Shown: positions 1 to 7,299 of the stretch, one piece after another
Numbering within the stretch: the first letter of the stretch is position 1
Layout of the letters: every line of letters begins with the position of its first letter
NCBI GenBank assembly: GCA_016180645.1
Contig: JACPAV010000021.1
Span: 45,793-109,792, forward strand
Origin: Nitrospirota bacterium
Lineage (GTDB): Bacteria; JACPQY01
DNA length: 64,000 nt
Direction of reading: 5' to 3'
Program-made: the position numbers and the translations under genes
The notes under the pieces: generated by a model
The model's database searches: none
Told to the model about the DNA's origin: nothing
What the model saw: the letters and a program-made list of their open reading frames with translations, nothing else

Positions 1-1008
1 GGGAATGAATCCCATTTCCCGTATCTTTTGCGCGGTCCCGTCCATTCCGTCCGGGAATTTCTCATTGGCTTCCCACTCGCCCCAGTTCTTCTCCCATCCG
101 TCATCCACCTGAATGTTGTTGATCCCCAACTCCGGCAGGTTTTCCTTGATGAACTGCGCATTGGCCAGCACGTCCGCTTCCGTCACCTTGTCGAACAGCG
201 TATTCCACGAGTTCCAGCCAACGGGAACGAAGGGTGGTTTGATGGGTGATGGCTGGAAAGTCACCGAAGGAGGCCTGATCGAGAGACGGCGAGGAGGAGC
301 CGGGGAGACGGCGCCGTTCAAAATGAGGTCTTCGAAGGAAACCTCTGATCCCGGTCGAAGCGGAACCGAATCCCCTGTCGCTCCTTGGACGGCGTAGAGA
401 CCGCCTTTCTGGAGCAGGAACCTTGTCTTCCAAACCCGCGCCGTGGCGACGACGGAGATGACGGATGGGGGGTATTCCCAGTTTCCGGGACCGGCGTACC
501 ACCAAGAGGTTGAAGCCTCAAGAGACACGACATCCGTGTTGAAGGCTTGGACTCGATCCCGGTCGGCGGGCGCTGCGTTTCTCACCATCCCCTCATCCAA
601 GAGCGGAGAGATCGACCAGGACTGATAGCCGTTGGCCAACCACGTGCCATTTGAACTGCGCTGAATCGGACCTAGGCTGAACCCCTGTAGGCGCACGGGG
701 GTTGACCCCCCATTCGATACACGGATGTCGATGAAGTTCTGGCCTGCCTTGAACGAAAGGGTCAGATCCTCCACGGTGGAGGACACAAGGCCACTGTCGT
801 CTTGGAAACGTTCGAATGCCAACCATCGATCGTCCACTTTCAAATGCACTTGGTAGGGAATGGTTCCGTCCTCCGCGACGATAGAGCCGCCGTAGGACGG
901 AGGATTGCATGGGCCGCCGTTGCAGAGAGTCCTTTCCTCGCAGCCGGGCACAAGGGCGAGACACAAGACCACCGGGAGCATGAGTCCAGCGACTCGTCGG
1001 ATGCTCAA
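1..1008 (-). CDS. GH36-like alpha-galactosidase lipoprotein, C-terminus beyond window
   Basis: Predicted secreted glycoside hydrolase acting on alpha-galactosides; only about the first 336 residues lie in the window and the gene runs off the left edge. The N-terminus (LSIRRVAG, a hydrophobic stretch, then LVPGC) looks like a lipoprotein signal. A beta-sandwich region without landmark motifs follows, then GWNSWNTLF and INNIQVDDGWEKNWGEWEAN, which resemble the start of the GH36/GH27 TIM barrel. The catalytic aspartates lie outside. I chose TTG at 1008 because it overlaps the PIN-gene stop (TTGA) and adds the positively charged signal n-region. ATG at 981 would leave none. It is probably translationally coupled to the two genes upstream, an odd partnership for a glycosidase. 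Confidence 0.75.
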   Translation of the reverse strand, partial: MSIRRVAGLMLPVVLCLALVPGCEERTLCNGGPCNPPSYGGSIVAEDGTIPYQVHLKVDDRWLAFERFQDDSGLVSSTVEDLTLSFKAGQNFIDIRVSNGGSTPVRLQGFSLGPIQRSSNGTWLANGYQSWSISPLLDEGMVRNAAPADRDRVQAFNTDVVSLEASTSWWYAGPGNWEYPPSVISVVATARVWKTRFLLQKGGLYAVQGATGDSVPLRPGSEVSFEDLILNGAVSPAPPRRLSIRPPSVTFQPSPIKPPFVPVGWNSWNTLFDKVTEADVLANAQFIKENLPELGINNIQVDDGWEKNWGEWEANEKFPDGMDGTAQKIREMGFIP

Positions 1009-1397
1009 TACGGTTTCCTCGCGTCTACGCCTGGGAGGGGGCGGAAGTGCTTGAGATTGAGGGTGTAGAGAGGAAGGGCCAGACGCGCAGCCGTGGCCCC
1101 AATCAACGCGTCGATGATCTCGGTGCCGTGACTGAGTCTGAATCTCTCGAACAGCGCCAGCCCGAGGGCGGAGTCCTCGGCCGTGAGGTGAACAACCGGC
1201 AGGGGGTTAAGTTCCTTTTTCAGGCGCGCGACTTCGGCACCTGTCCGGCAGCCATCGACAAGCTCCATCCAGACGAGCACCGGGATACCGATAACCTGGT
1301 GTCGGATCGATTGGAACCATTCGAGGGATTGGCCCAGCTTTCTGCCGACATCGACCAGAACGGACGTATCGAGGAGCAGATCGGGACCGGCGATCAC
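1005..1397 (-). CDS. PIN-domain ribonuclease, VapC-like toxin
   Basis: A 130-residue PIN-fold protein, probably an endoribonuclease toxin. The acidic metal-binding positions are visible: LLLDTSVLVDV near the N-terminus, a central MELVDGC glutamate, and SHGTEIIDALIGATA near the C-terminus followed by LYTLNLKHFRPLPGV. The start is taken as GTG 1397, which overlaps the upstream HTH gene stop as GTGA. A longer reading from 1487 would overlap that gene by about 90 bp and adds no PIN sequence. Its partner is the HTH protein immediately upstream. The 3' end overlaps the glycosidase start by 4 bp. Confidence 0.82.
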   Translation of the reverse strand: MIAGPDLLLDTSVLVDVGRKLGQSLEWFQSIRHQVIGIPVLVWMELVDGCRTGAEVARLKKELNPLPVVHLTAEDSALGLALFERFRLSHGTEIIDALIGATAARLALPLYTLNLKHFRPLPGVDARKPY

Positions 1398-1774
1398 CTG
1401 GACGGTTGGCAGGCGCGACGGCTCGCCCTTTTCCGGAGCTGACGGGCAAACTCTGCGCTGCTCCGTATGTCTTTCCGATCGGCCCACATGCCGACGAAGC
1501 CAGAGTTGAGCAGGTCGAAGGCCGTGCCCTTCCGAACGTCGGGGATCTCAATCGTTCCCAGGCGGTAGGCTTGTCGGCGGCCGTCGTTGACCAGCAGGAT
1601 GGACTGGCCCTGCTGCCGGAGATCGCGTATGAGGCGCAAGACAGTTCGACCAGATACTCCGAGGACCGCGGCGAGGGCGGTGAGCGTGACGGACTCGCTA
1701 CGGAGAGTATCCAACAGCCGGCTCTCCAAGAAGGACCGGCGGACTTCACGTAGCCCCTTTCTTGTCGTAGCCAT
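1394..1774 (-). CDS. Winged-HTH regulator, probable antitoxin of the PIN toxin
   Basis: A 126-residue protein. Residues about 15-65 form a DeoR/HTH_11-type winged helix (TLTALAAVLGVSGRTVLRLI, then a basic wing). The C-terminus (VRKGTAFDLLNSGFVGMWAD and a following Arg-rich tail) would be the toxin-neutralising part; its ASEF..QLRKRA-like end resembles antitoxin tails. ATG 1774 is preferred over GTG 1786, which lies inside the putative -10 box. The gene overlaps the PIN gene by 4 bp, as in two-gene toxin-antitoxin operons, although a canonical VapB is an AbrB or RHH protein. A 36-bp palindrome covers the start codon and suggests autoregulation. Confidence 0.7.
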   Translation of the reverse strand: MATTRKGLREVRRSFLESRLLDTLRSESVTLTALAAVLGVSGRTVLRLIRDLRQQGQSILLVNDGRRQAYRLGTIEIPDVRKGTAFDLLNSGFVGMWADRKDIRSSAEFARQLRKRASRRACQPSR

Positions 1775-1797
1775 GACAATTGGCACTGTAGCGACAA
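1762..1797 (-). promoter_or_regulatory. 36-bp palindromic operator over antitoxin promoter and start
   Basis: Outer arms TTGTCG/CGACAA and an inner core TGACAATTGGCA form an imperfect dyad centred at 1779/1780. It spans the proposed -10 (TACAGT on minus, with TGGACG 17 bp upstream) and the ATG at 1774. This is typical geometry for an autorepressed antitoxin gene. Binding by the HTH protein is inferred. Confidence 0.5.
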
Positions 1798-1818
1798 ATG
1801 GGCCGGACGTCCACTCGC

Positions 1819-1846
1819 TTGCAAGCCGCGCGGACTCTGGGATAAT
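1819..1846 (+). promoter_or_regulatory. Sigma70-like promoter of the thioesterase gene, near-leaderless
   Basis: TTGCAA, a 16-bp spacer, then GATAAT at 1841-1846. The GTG start at 1855 begins 8 nt after the -10 box, so transcription would start at or next to the start codon. Confidence 0.5.
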
Positions 1847-1854
1847 CCGGCGCC

Positions 1855-2280
1855 GTGAGGGAGAAGCCGTACACCATTCCGAAAGACTTTGATCCCGGTG
1901 AGGATGGCCATCCCTATGCCGACCTCCACGGGATGCGGTGGACGAGGGATAAGCGGGGGACTTGGTGGATCACGCTCAAAACCACCCCGAAGCTGCTCAA
2001 TCCGAACCGTGTCCTTCACGGCGGCGTCCTTTTCACGTTGGCGGACACGGCCATGGGCCGCACGGTGACGAGCCTTCTGGGCCCCGGTGAGGAGTGTGCC
2101 TCGATCGAAGTCCGGATCCATCACCTTCGGATGGTGAGGAGCGGCACGCTGAAGTCGCGGGCCTGGGTGGTGCATCGGGGTCGGCGCATCATCGTGCTCG
2201 AAGCGGAAGTAGTCGACGCTCAGGATCGTCTCGTCTCGAAGGCTTCGGGGACGATGTACGTGATGCGAAAACCTTCGTAG
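1855..2280 (+). CDS. PaaI-family hotdog thioesterase
   Basis: A 141-residue single-domain hotdog protein, expected to hydrolyse acyl- or aroyl-CoA thioesters in the cytoplasm. The core helix motif RVLHGGVLFTLADTAMGRTV (about residues 52-71) matches the PaaI/4HBT HGG...LADxA signature, followed by the beta strands of the fold. It starts at GTG 1855 with no Shine-Dalgarno but with a near-leaderless promoter. It directly precedes the acyl-CoA catabolic cluster on the same strand and may release CoA from stalled intermediates. The true substrate cannot be read from sequence. Confidence 0.85.
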   Translation: MREKPYTIPKDFDPGEDGHPYADLHGMRWTRDKRGTWWITLKTTPKLLNPNRVLHGGVLFTLADTAMGRTVTSLLGPGEECASIEVRIHHLRMVRSGTLKSRAWVVHRGRRIIVLEAEVVDAQDRLVSKASGTMYVMRKPS

Positions 2281-2345
2281 TCGCCGACGCGCCCAGCGAA
2301 GCCGGCGTCGTTTCCACGGGCGGTTTCCCGGGATTCCCGGGGGAC

Positions 2346-2375
2346 TTGACAACACAGCCATAAACTGAATATAGT
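2346..2375 (+). promoter_or_regulatory. Strong sigma70 promoter of the catabolic cluster
   Basis: Perfect -35 TTGACA at 2346, an 18-bp spacer and TATAGT at 2370-2375. The first ATG (2383) starts 7 nt after the -10 box, predicting a leaderless transcript. Confidence 0.7.
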
Positions 2376-2396
2376 TCATCACATGAATGATATTCA
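2366..2396. promoter_or_regulatory. 31-bp dyad operator, probable TetR-family binding site
   Basis: TGAATAT...TTCAT at 2366 mirrors ATGAA...ATATTCA ending at 2396; 28 of the 31 positions lie in arms that pair apart from two mismatches. The dyad covers the -10 box, the predicted transcription start and the start codon. The obvious ligand-responsive regulator is the TetR protein encoded just downstream (3414-4052). Binding is inferred. Confidence 0.6.
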
Positions 2397-3423
2397 TTTC
2401 ATGGCGGCGCGGTTCCACGGGGCCGGAAAGCCGCTGACCCTTGACGAGACCCCGCTCGTCGGGGGAGATGGGGTTCTCGTCAAGGTGGAGGCCGCGGGCC
2501 TCTGCGGAACGGACCTGCATATCGCCGTGGAAGGCACATTCCCCACGGCCTTCGTGCCCATCACGCTCGGTCACGAAATGGCAGGAACCGTGGAGAGTGG
2601 GGCGGGTCGGTTCCCCAAAGGCGAGCGAGTGTGCGTCTATCCCCACGTCCCCTGTTTCACCTGCGAATACTGCCGCCGCGGCCGGGAGGCGTTGTGCCGG
2701 GGATCGAAAATCTTCGGCGTGCACGCCGACGGAGGCTTTGCCCAGTACGTTCGTGCGCCCGAGTCGTGCCTCTTCCGATTGCCGGCGGGCGTTCCGTTCG
2801 AAATCGGCGCGGCGTTGACGGACGCCGTAGCCACGGCGTTCCACGCCGTCCGCCGCCGCGCGGAGGTCAAACCGGGCGAACGCGCCGCGGTCTTCGGATG
2901 CGGCGCGTTGGGCACGTTTGCGGTCAAGATTCTGAAGGCGCTGGGCGTCTCGAGTGTGATCGGAGTGGACGTTTCGCCGCATGCTCTCGAACGCGCGCGC
3001 AAGGCAGGCGCCACGGCTGCGATCAATGTTCGCGATGAGGATGCCGCGAAGGAGATCAAGAAAATGACGGATGGGGGCGTGGACGCCGCGTTCGAATTCG
3101 TGGGCCGATCATCGAGCGTCCGTGAAGCCGTCCGCTCCGTGAGGCCGGGCGGGAGGGTTGTCGTCGTGGGAATCGGCCCGGAGCCGGTCGAGTTGGTCCC
3201 GCTCCGCACGTTTGTAGGGAATGAAATAACGGTGATGGGATCGATGGGTCTGGACCGGATGGACCTCGAAGAGGTCATCCGGTGGGCCTCGGACGGGGGG
3301 CTCGATTTGAGGGGCGACATTGAGGTCCGTCCTCTCGGCGAGATCAACGACGTGCTGCGCGAGGCGGCATCGGGAGATCGCCGCGCCGCCAAGTTCGTTC
3401 TGAGGCCGTGGCCATGGGAGTGA
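2383..3423 (+). CDS. Zinc-dependent medium-chain alcohol dehydrogenase
   Basis: A 346-residue MDR-family NAD(P)-dependent dehydrogenase. Catalytic zinc ligands sit in AGLCGTDLH and TLGHEMAGTVE. The structural zinc cluster is YPHVPCFTCEYCRRGREALC, with four cysteines. The Rossmann motif is VFGCGALGTFAVKILKALG. It resembles threonine/sorbitol and hydroxyacyl-CoA-type dehydrogenases, and the acyl-CoA context favours oxidation of a hydroxyacyl-CoA or alcohol intermediate (inference). The start at 2383 fits the leaderless promoter. ATG 2401 (MAARFHGAGKPL) is the conventional family start and cannot be excluded. The 3' end overlaps the TetR gene by 10 bp. Confidence 0.88.
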   Translation: MNDIHFMAARFHGAGKPLTLDETPLVGGDGVLVKVEAAGLCGTDLHIAVEGTFPTAFVPITLGHEMAGTVESGAGRFPKGERVCVYPHVPCFTCEYCRRGREALCRGSKIFGVHADGGFAQYVRAPESCLFRLPAGVPFEIGAALTDAVATAFHAVRRRAEVKPGERAAVFGCGALGTFAVKILKALGVSSVIGVDVSPHALERARKAGATAAINVRDEDAAKEIKKMTDGGVDAAFEFVGRSSSVREAVRSVRPGGRVVVVGIGPEPVELVPLRTFVGNEITVMGSMGLDRMDLEEVIRWASDGGLDLRGDIEVRPLGEINDVLREAASGDRRAAKFVLRPWPWE

Positions 3424-4052
3424 GGGAGCGGAAAGACCGCGAGAAGGAGGCGCGGCGAAAGGTGATCCTGGAGGCCGCGACCCGCATCTTTTCGCAGAAG
3501 GGGTTTGCGGCGACCACGATGGAAGACGTCGCCGATCGGGCCGAACTCTCGGTCGGCACTCTCTATCTGTATTTCCGGAGCAAGGAGGAGATCTATCTTT
3601 CCATGATTCTCGACGCGATGGATGTGTTTCACGAAGGACTCGTCCGAATTGCGGAGTCGCGCCGGGGTCCGGCGGAGAAACGGCGCGCCGTGTGGGAGCT
3701 TTTCATTCGATTCCGGGAGGAGCACCCGATGTACTACAAGGCCCTGCTCTACCTGCACGACGCGGACTTTACACGGTACCTGTCTCCGGCCGTAAGGAGC
3801 GCCGTCCTGGATCGCTCCGGCAGGAATTTTTCTCTCGGCGCCCGGATCCTCTCACCCCGTGGGAAGGAGTCGAGGCCGTCGAAGAGGGCCATCGACCTCA
3901 TGTGGGCGGCCTTCCTGGGTCTCGTCTATATACAAGACTCCCGCGCAAACCTCTCCGAATCCTTCGACCCGGCGAGAAGTCGGTCGTTCCTGTTGGGCGC
4001 GTTTGAGTTCCTGGAGAATGGTCTGGCGGCGCGTTCGGGCGGGGCAGGTTGA
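3414..4052 (+). CDS. TetR/AcrR-family transcriptional repressor
   Basis: A 212-residue regulator. The N-terminal HTH (about residues 10-55) reads ILEAATRIFSQKGFAATTM, then EDVADRAELSVGTLYLYFRS, a textbook TetR DNA-binding domain. The remaining helical ligand domain is divergent. The 31-bp dyad at 2366-2396, over the promoter of the preceding dehydrogenase, is its likely operator, which would make it an autoregulated controller of the acyl-CoA cluster. ATG 3414 is used; GTG 3408 is in frame. It overlaps the dehydrogenase end and shares one base (TGATG) with the next start. Confidence 0.88.
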   Translation: MGVRERKDREKEARRKVILEAATRIFSQKGFAATTMEDVADRAELSVGTLYLYFRSKEEIYLSMILDAMDVFHEGLVRIAESRRGPAEKRRAVWELFIRFREEHPMYYKALLYLHDADFTRYLSPAVRSAVLDRSGRNFSLGARILSPRGKESRPSKRAIDLMWAAFLGLVYIQDSRANLSESFDPARSRSFLLGAFEFLENGLAARSGGAG

Positions 4053-5197
4053 TGTTTGTTGCGGGGGTCGGCCGGACGGCTTACGGGCGCGACGAGCGCT
4101 CCATGGCCGAGATGGTCTATGCGGCGGTCGGCACCGCGCTGGCCGACGCCGGGATGGATCGGGACGACATCGACACCATCGTTACCGCCTCGATCGACCT
4201 GTTCGACGGCAAGGTGGCTTCGAGCGTGTCGATCACGGAATCGGTCGGGGCCGTAATGAAGGAAGAGGCGCGGATCTCGGACGACGGAGCCGCGGCCCTT
4301 TTCCACGCCGCGACCATGATCCTCTCCGGCCGCAAGAGAAACGTGCTGGTCGTGGCGCACTGCAAGAACTCGGAGTCGGATGCGGATGAGATCACGAAGT
4401 GGACCTTCGACCCCAACTTCCAGCAGCCGCTCGGCTTGAACGACTCCCAGGCCGCGGCTCTCCAGGCTTCGGTGTGGATAGCGGCGGGGGGAAGCGAAGA
4501 GGAGATGGACCGCGTTGCGGCTGTGCGCGGAGGAGTGGCCGTGGACCATGTTCGGAAATCTCCGTGGCTGGTTGAACCCCTCCGAGCGGCACATCGGGCT
4601 CCGATCGTGGACGGCTCCTGCGCCGTCGTCCTTACGAGCCACGACTCACGACCTCCAGGATGGGGGAAGTGCCGCGAGAGGACAGGAGTCCGGAGCAGCC
4701 GAGCCACGAGTCACGTTCGCGTTGCCGGCCTTGGCCTGTGTGTTGAACCACACTACCTGGGAGACCGGGATCTGGTCGGATGTCCCGCGGCAAAGAAGGC
4801 TGCTGAGCGGGCGTTCCGGATGGCGGGGTGGAAACCGGCGGACGTTGAGCGGGCCGAGATTTCCGCGCCCTTCGCGCATCAGGAGATCCTTTGGGCTGCG
4901 GCGTTCGGACTGGCGCTGGATCCACCCCCACCTCAATCCTCCCCCGTCAAGGGGAAGGATAAGGAAGCTTTTCGCTCCCCCCTGGAGGGGGAGGGTGCGG
5001 GTGGGGGGGGGCGTGCGGTCGTGAACCCAACCGGCGGCTGGTTCGCGGGCAATCCCTACGTCGTCTCCGGTTTGGAGCGTGTGATCTGTGCCGTAGAGTC
5101 TGTTCGACTCGGCCGGGCGAAAAAGGCCCTCGCCCATGGCTGCTGGGGTCCCGCGGGCCAGGGCCAGTGCGTGGTATTGCTGGAGGCCTCGCCATGA
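4052..5197 (+). CDS. Thiolase-like protein lacking the catalytic Cys, with in-frame repeat insertions
   Basis: A 381-residue thiolase-fold protein of the SCP2/Ltp-like type (VAGVGRTAYG N-terminus; VVNPTGGWFAGNPY C-terminal loop). Where biosynthetic and degradative thiolases carry a nucleophilic cysteine it has ISDDGAAALFHAA, so ordinary thiolysis is doubtful. It could be a partner or non-catalytic subunit of the next thiolase-like protein. Two segments look foreign: residues about 195-221 (Arg/Ser-rich, from a GAGCCACGA(C/G)TCACG direct repeat) and about 290-321 (Pro- then Gly-rich, from a palindromic repeat). Both keep the frame. The start shares one base with the TetR stop. Confidence 0.8.
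   Translation: MFVAGVGRTAYGRDERSMAEMVYAAVGTALADAGMDRDDIDTIVTASIDLFDGKVASSVSITESVGAVMKEEARISDDGAAALFHAATMILSGRKRNVLVVAHCKNSESDADEITKWTFDPNFQQPLGLNDSQAAALQASVWIAAGGSEEEMDRVAAVRGGVAVDHVRKSPWLVEPLRAAHRAPIVDGSCAVVLTSHDSRPPGWGKCRERTGVRSSRATSHVRVAGLGLCVEPHYLGDRDLVGCPAAKKAAERAFRMAGWKPADVERAEISAPFAHQEILWAAAFGLALDPPPPQSSPVKGKDKEAFRSPLEGEGAGGGGRAVVNPTGGWFAGNPYVVSGLERVICAVESVRLGRAKKALAHGCWGPAGQGQCVVLLEASP
4925..5010. repeat. In-frame palindromic repeat inside the thiolase-like gene
   Basis: Left arm CCCCCACCTCAATCCTCCCC with the following GTCAAGGGG is matched, with mismatches, by the right arm ending GAGGGTGCGGGTGGGGG. This resembles the widespread 'CCCTCCCCCTCAAGGGG' class of proteobacterial palindromes. 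It encodes a Pro-rich to Gly-rich loop without breaking the reading frame. Confidence 0.65.
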
Positions 5198-5246
5198 GCC
5201 GGGTGGCCCTCTACGCTACGCTCCAAGGACGGCGAGTGGAATTGCT

Positions 5247-6410
5247 ATGGTGACCCGCGCCGCGATTGTGGCCACCGGCCAGACGGACCACGCGAAGGCA
5301 AGGGATGACGTGAGCCAGCCCGAGCTGATCTACGAGGCCGTCACGCGGGCGCTGACAGACGGGGAGCTTCGGCCTGCCGACATCGAGGCGGTCATTCTCG
5401 CCAACATGGAGATGTTCGAGGGAAGGATGCTGCCGGATCTGTGGTGCGCGGAGGCGGCGACGGCCGCGCTCAAACCGTGCGTCAAGATTGCGACCGGCGG
5501 CACATCGGGAACGTCCGCCGTCATCGCCGGCTTCCACCAGGTCGCCTCGGGTCTTTTTGACACGGTCCTGGTCGTTGGCTGGGAGAAACATTCCGAAGGC
5601 CACACGCAGGCCGGTATGTCCATGACGGACCCCTTGTGGGACCGGTACGTGGCCGGAGGAGCGCTCAACAACTTTGCCCTTTCGATCTCCCAATACATGC
5701 GAACGCGCGGCGTCACGCGGGAGGCGGCTGCGCGGGTGGCCGTGAAGGCCCGACATAACGCAGCGCTCAACCCCCACGCGCATCTCAAGATGCCCGACCT
5801 CACGTTCGAGCAGGTCATGGAATCGAGAGTTCTCGCGGAGCCGGTTCGGCTGCTCGACATGTGTCCACAGTCGGACGGCGCCTGTGCGGTCGTCTTCGCG
5901 GCCGAAGGCCGGGCGGAAACAATCTGTCCGAGACCCGCCTGGGTTCACGCCGTGGCGACCCGGCACGACAAGCCGTATCTCGGCGATCACGGCGACCGCC
6001 TTTCCACCATGCGCACCCTTCGCGCCGCGGCGCGCGAAGTCTACCAAGAGCTGGATATCCGCGAACCCCTCAAGGAATTCGACGTTGCCGAAATCTACGA
6101 ACCGGTCACTTATGCCGAACTCGCGTGGTACGAGGCCCTGGGTTTCTGCCGTGAGGGTGAGGCGTCCCGCCTGATCGAAGACGGCGTGACCGAAATGGGC
6201 GGAGAGTTGCCCGTGAATCCTTCCGGCGGCGTGCTCTCCACGAATCCTGTGGGCGCCTCCGGCGTGATCCGGGCGGCGGAGGCGGCTCTGCAAATCCACG
6301 GCAAAGGCGGCAAGCGCCAAGTTCCCGACGTTCACCTCGCGCTCGTGACGGGCTATGGAGTCTATTCGTGGTCCGATGTCATGGTCCTAGGATCGGATAG
6401 GCCCCACTAA
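5247..6410 (+). CDS. Thiolase-like (SCP2/Ltp-type) acyl-CoA protein
   Basis: A 387-residue thiolase-fold protein. It has the conserved ends (TRAAIVATGQTDH at the N-terminus; LPVNPSGGVLSTNPVGASGV near the C-terminus), but the usual Cys loop reads IATGGTSGTSAVIAG and the HxAF-type motif is EIYEPVTYAELAWYE with tyrosine. Such Cys-less Ltp-like proteins are known as retro-aldolases acting with DUF35 partners (Ltp2/ChsH2 in steroid side-chain loss). The adjacent double DUF35 gene supports that analogy, which remains inference. ATG 5247 is chosen; longer in-frame readings start inside repeat-like sequence (5206-5236). Confidence 0.82.
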   Translation: MVTRAAIVATGQTDHAKARDDVSQPELIYEAVTRALTDGELRPADIEAVILANMEMFEGRMLPDLWCAEAATAALKPCVKIATGGTSGTSAVIAGFHQVASGLFDTVLVVGWEKHSEGHTQAGMSMTDPLWDRYVAGGALNNFALSISQYMRTRGVTREAAARVAVKARHNAALNPHAHLKMPDLTFEQVMESRVLAEPVRLLDMCPQSDGACAVVFAAEGRAETICPRPAWVHAVATRHDKPYLGDHGDRLSTMRTLRAAAREVYQELDIREPLKEFDVAEIYEPVTYAELAWYEALGFCREGEASRLIEDGVTEMGGELPVNPSGGVLSTNPVGASGVIRAAEAALQIHGKGGKRQVPDVHLALVTGYGVYSWSDVMVLGSDRPH

Positions 6411-6414
6411 GCCT

Positions 6415-7299
6415 ATGAGGATTCAGCACACGATGGACCTGGCTTGGGAGATCGCGCCCGGGGAAATCTTCGCCGCCTTTCACGCTTACCTAGCCGAAGG
6501 CAAGATCGCGGCGACCCGATGTCCATCCTGCAACCAGGTTTACCTCCCGCCGCGCGCCGTTTGCGGGGATTGCTACCTCCCGCTTCGGGATTGGGTGGAA
6601 GTGGGCGGCTCCGGGATCGTCGAGGCCCTGACGATTTCGCACCATCCGATTCTGGACACGGTGACCGGGAAAATGAGGGCCACGCCGTATGTCAGCCTTC
6701 TTGTCAAGCTGGACGGAGCATCAACATCCGTGAACCACTACCTGGACGCCGATTCCCGCGCCGCCGTCATCGGTGCGCGCGTGGACGCGGTCTGGCGGGA
6801 ACCCCGGCGGACAATGGCGGATCTCATCGGCTTCGGGATAGCACGTGGAGTTGCCGTAGAAGTGTTTCCGCGTCCGCTTCCTCCAAGGAGCGTCGCGCCT
6901 CCTCCCCGTGCGCCGGTCAGGCTCGACATCCCTTTCTCCTACGCGGCCGGAAGGGGCGCCTCGTGGTTCTTTGAAGGTTTCAAGCGTGGGGAGATCCTCG
7001 GAAGCCGGTGCCCATCTTGCGATCGGATACGCGTGCCGTCCCGCTCCTTTTGCCCGGCCTGTTTTTACACGTTGGGAGAGTCGGATCTGCGGCCGGTCGG
7101 CCCCCACGGAACCATTGTGGCGACAGCCGGCCCTCCCTCGCAGAGGCTCGGCCTCATCCGAATGGATGGAGCGGACAACGACTTGCTCCACAAGGTGGAG
7201 GCCGCACGGGGCGACCGCGTGAAGGCGCGCTTCCTTCCCGCGGACCGGTGCCGAGGAGATATCCGGGACATCGAATGCTTCGAACGGACGGGGCCATGA
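6415..7299 (+). CDS. Tandem DUF35 (zinc-ribbon/OB-fold) acyl-CoA-associated protein
   Basis: A 294-residue protein with two complete DUF35 modules. Module 1 (about residues 20-150) has ATRCPSCNQVYLPPRAVCGDC; module 2 (about 175-290) has GSRCPSCDRIRVPSRSFCPAC. Each is a rubredoxin-like zinc ribbon followed by an OB fold (IVEALTISHH...; IVATAGPPSQ...). Single DUF35 proteins bridge or channel CoA intermediates to thiolase-fold partners. Here a fused pair follows two different thiolase-like genes, so each module may serve one partner (inference). ATG 6415 follows the previous stop by 4 bp; ATG 6433 is an alternative. Confidence 0.85.
   Translation: MRIQHTMDLAWEIAPGEIFAAFHAYLAEGKIAATRCPSCNQVYLPPRAVCGDCYLPLRDWVEVGGSGIVEALTISHHPILDTVTGKMRATPYVSLLVKLDGASTSVNHYLDADSRAAVIGARVDAVWREPRRTMADLIGFGIARGVAVEVFPRPLPPRSVAPPPRAPVRLDIPFSYAAGRGASWFFEGFKRGEILGSRCPSCDRIRVPSRSFCPACFYTLGESDLRPVGPHGTIVATAGPPSQRLGLIRMDGADNDLLHKVEAARGDRVKARFLPADRCRGDIRDIECFERTGP

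Noticed and set aside
1207..2982. Very long minus-strand open frame (591 codons) across the toxin, thioesterase and dehydrogenase genes
   Set aside because: Arg/Pro/Ser-rich composition typical of an antisense frame in GC-rich DNA. The opposite-strand and other-frame genes have clear family motifs and promoters.
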